Assembly (NCBI GenBank): GCA_014904985.1
Contig: MU129394.1
Location: 1 to 18,672, forward strand
DNA from: Hydnum rufescens UP504
Taxonomy: Eukaryota; Basidiomycota; Agaricomycetes; Cantharellales; Hydnaceae
DNA: 18,672 bases
Reading direction: 5' to 3'
In this document: positions 17,531 to 18,672 of the stretch, one piece after another
How the letters are laid out: every line of letters starts with the position of its first letter
How positions within the stretch are numbered: position 1 is the first letter of the stretch
The notes under the pieces: generated by a model
What the model saw: the letters and a program-made list of their open reading frames with translations, nothing else
What the model was told of the DNA's origin: nothing
The model's database searches: none
Translations under genes and position numbers: made by a program

Positions 17531-17764
17531 GTGTCCTCTCAAGTGTCCTCTCGATCCACAAAACCCCACGACAAGAACACACAAGACGAAACACACAGCC
17601 ACCTGCAACCCAATATGAACACCCCATCAAAACCCGCACGAACCCCGCCTGATAGCCACGCAGCCACACATTGTCCTTCCCTGCATGAAAATTTGCCCGA
17701 TGAGATCACAGCCAAGGCCCCCACATCCGATGCAACACTCATTGTATATAGTTGCAATAAATAA
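17531..17764 (+). pseudogene. Terminal exon of the right array, hydrophilic tail
   Basis: After the TTCTAG acceptor the frame reads VSSQVSSRSTKPHDKNTQDE, a His/Pro/Ser-rich part, CPSLHENLPDEITAKAPTSD, and stops at TAA 17762-17764, just before AATAAATAAATATT. The phrase PSLHENLPDE recalls PSLSENPPNE of the exon before, so this exon is a fused or elongated module copy. No domain is recognised. Whether it is translated is unknown. Confidence 0.4.
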
Positions 17765-17780
17765 ATAAATATTAAATATT
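17755..17780 (+). terminator. AATAAA-type polyadenylation signal of the right array
   Basis: GCAATAAATAAATAAATATT directly overlaps the stop of the terminal exon. The left array has AATAAATATT on the minus strand in the mirror position. Confidence 0.45.
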
Positions 17781-17859
17781 CTGCCCCTCAGTATACTGTA
17801 TGGGCCATATACAGTATGAGGATATGGTCCCTTGGGTTTTTCAATCCTGTCATGTATCC

Positions 17860-17957
17860 CGCAGCTTCTACCCCCATGAGTCATGGGGGCGGGTTTTCAA
17901 CCCTGTGGGGCAGGAGGTCCTAAATTCCCCCATGGGGACCCTGTGCAATACCCTAGA
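17860..17957 (-). repeat. Right terminal inverted repeat and palindromic subterminal zone
   Basis: The segment ends GTGCAATACCC before TA, the inverse of the left GGGTATTGCAC. A perfect palindrome CCCCCATGAGTCATGGGGG lies near 17872-17890, and CCCCCATGGGG near 17927-17938 matches the left subterminal motif. Confidence 0.6.
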
Positions 17958-17959
17958 CT

Positions 17960-18523
17960 GGGGGCTCCTGGATGCAGCAGAAGGGGAGGATGATCTCAGC
18001 AAAGATGAGCTCCATGGGCTCATGACTAGGCTACACACCAAACTCAAACTTTTGAAAACCCATATTGAACACCTCGATGGGACTCTGAAGTCATACTCCT
18101 CACAACTGATTCTACAAAATCTGGACTGCAAAAAAAATCACCAATCAGCTCCAGCATTGAGAGGATAAAGCAAAACCTACTGAGAACATCGCTGTCAAGC
18201 TCAATGCAACAACAGGGTTGCTTGTATCATGTCAAGAGACCGAGGATCTGGTTAAGGGGGTGCAGGCCACTCACCAGAAGGCTGCTGATGAGAAGGCAGT
18301 GCACATGGAGAAGGCTGCAGCTGCAAAGGCCAGTGTGACATTGAAGAAGGTGGCCATTGAGGAATGGAAGAGATCAAGGGCCAAGCAATTGGCAGTCTGG
18401 GAGAAGGAGATTGTGGTATGGTCTGAGATGACCAAGGATTGGCCAAAAGGGAAGCGGAAGCTGAAACGCTGTGGAAGGAATAACTGTCTAGTATCTGAAA
18501 ATGCAAGTTTGAAAGTGCTCTGA
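17960..18523 (+). pseudogene. C-terminal tail of a fungal pogo-like (DDE_1) transposase, broken
   Basis: The first frame reads DWGLLDAAEGEDDLSKDELH, a coiled-coil part (RLHTKLKLLKTHIEHLDGTL), then SYSSQLILQNLDCKK. An 8-A run at 18130-18137 shifts the frame. In the next frame one TGA follows ITNQLQH, then EDKAKPTENIAVKLN, an Ala/Lys-rich helix (QKAADEKAVHMEKAAAAKAS) and EEWKRSRAKQLAVWEKEIVV, ending WPKGKRKLKR. The order DWxLLD, coiled coil, AQLVxQNLxL, LNxALHxKE, Ala/Lys helix and Trp-rich basic end matches my recollection of the tail of mushroom pogo/Tigger-like DDE transposases. The catalytic domain should lie upstream, but the 14217-17957 element sits there and I could not find the rest left of it. 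Confidence 0.6.
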
Positions 18524-18672
18524 CCTTAGACCTCGATCAATGATCTGTTGGAGTGTTTAGGACAACCTTATCTTGCTACTGCCCAAAGATATCAAGGAAA
18601 CTCAGTTGAAATAACTCCATTCAACAAACAAAATAAAAAGTTTTCTACATGTCAAAAAATATGCTTATGTAA
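18524..18672. other. 3' flank of the pogo-like relic
   Basis: This AT-rich stretch has AAATAAAAAG near 18631, a possible polyadenylation signal. No terminal inverted repeat can be identified before the window ends. Confidence 0.35.

Larger units (their letters stand above)
16111..17764 (+). repeat. Right (plus-strand) array of six exon-intron modules
   Basis: Introns are: 16111-16217, 16331-16450, 16571-16682, 16884-16988, about 17171-17274 (donor decayed to GGATGT) and 17435-17530. Donors are GTAAG or GTGAG; branch sites are TTTACTAAY (AAACTAAC in the last), about 20 bases before TAG. Exons are: R1 16218-16330, R2 16451-16570, R3 16683-16883, R4 16989-17170, R5 17275-17434 and R6 from 17531 to a stop near 17764. 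Readable pieces include R1 APARTDDDNTREKEVPHTCC, R3 TAPARTNNDNTGVQYG, R4 SPSPKPPPDQCRDKPYGEIQ and R5 PSLSENPPNEDTDE. R4 and R5 match left exons L1 and L2. Family B palindromes sit in the introns (16153-16188, 16366-16407, 16605-16646, 16913-16950, 17189-17224, decayed 17456-17487). Family A palindromes sit near exon ends (about 16294-16323, 16537-16564, 16845-16876, 17132-17163, 17399-17428). Confidence 0.75.
14217..17957. mobile_element. TIR element with divergent arrays of hairpin-bearing exon-intron modules and captured bromodomain exons
   Basis: The left end reads GGGTATTGCACGGGGT and the right end in reverse complement GGGTATTGCACAGGGT. Both then continue into CCCCATGGGGGA, with a palindromic insert (TCAAAACCCACGGGTTTTGA) on the left only. 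TA flanks each end, consistent with the 2-bp target duplication of Tc1/mariner/pogo-type elements. Inside are a leftward array (minus, about 14470-15620), a central bromodomain fragment (plus, 15625-16110) and a rightward array (plus, 16111-17790). CpG is common here and rare outside. No transposase is readable, so it is probably non-autonomous. I do not know a described family of this form. Confidence 0.6.

Noticed and set aside
16111..17764. One continuous multi-exon protein across the right array
   Set aside because: Exon phases and frames do not agree; the R2 frame that continues from R1 meets a TGA and the donor after R4 is lost. Only the bromodomain exons to R1 join cleanly.

Overview
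The window looks like a transposon graveyard in a basidiomycete (Agaricomycete) nuclear genome. The evidence is introns of about 50-60 bp with CTAAC/CTGAC-type branch sites, a KDZ transposase with a CxC2 cysteine domain, Ty3/gypsy and copia-type elements, and a fungal pogo-like tail. Most of the sequence is strongly CpG-poor and TG/CA-rich, and its reading frames are broken mainly by TGA/TAG stops, as expected for old methylated or RIP-like decayed repeats. I see no ordinary single-copy host gene that is intact.

Layout: (1) 1-3092 is an element cut by the left window edge. Its inverted ends are built of 41-bp tandem units. It carries a minus-strand relic of an uncharacterised Agaricomycete protein and a plus-strand gene, open across one intron, with a viroplasmin/RNase H1 N-terminal-like domain. 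No transposase is visible. (2) 3126-3850 is a complete miniature LTR element (TRIM): ~105-bp LTRs with TGTTRG...CCAACA ends, target duplication GCCAT, and a copia-style half-tRNA primer site. (3) 4113-4528 is a C-rich 16/17-bp minisatellite, followed by a tRNA-like SINE head, a ~60-bp minisatellite and a hairpin-rich degenerate repeat. (4) About 6370-8290 is a plus-strand KDZ transposase relic with at least six recognisable introns. (5) About 8591-13430 holds minus-strand relics: an unidentified ORF, a probable gypsy LTR with TATA box, a 455-codon ORF ending one base before that LTR, and the integrase end of a Ty3/gypsy pol. (6) 13668-14124 is another minus-strand ORF relic. (7) 14217-17957 is the most unusual region: a ~3.74-kb element with GGGTATTGCAC inverted ends and TA on both sides. 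(8) 17960-18523 is a pogo-like transposase tail relic next to that insertion.

The 14217-17957 element is much richer in CpG than its surroundings, so it is younger or differently modified. It holds two outward-facing arrays of repeated exon-intron modules, at least three clear on the minus strand to the left and six on the plus strand to the right. Each module has a Pro/Asp-rich exon that ends near a CCACACACCCGC...GCGGGTGTGTGG palindrome. An intron follows, containing a second palindrome (AAAAGAGCAGC...GCTGCTCTTTT) and then a TTTACTAAY branch site and TAG acceptor. Both palindromes show compensatory changes between copies. At the apex, two exons encode a truncated BET-type bromodomain that splices in frame into the first right-hand module. 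Both arrays run out into AATAAA-type signals before the terminal repeats. I do not recognise this arrangement as a described element.
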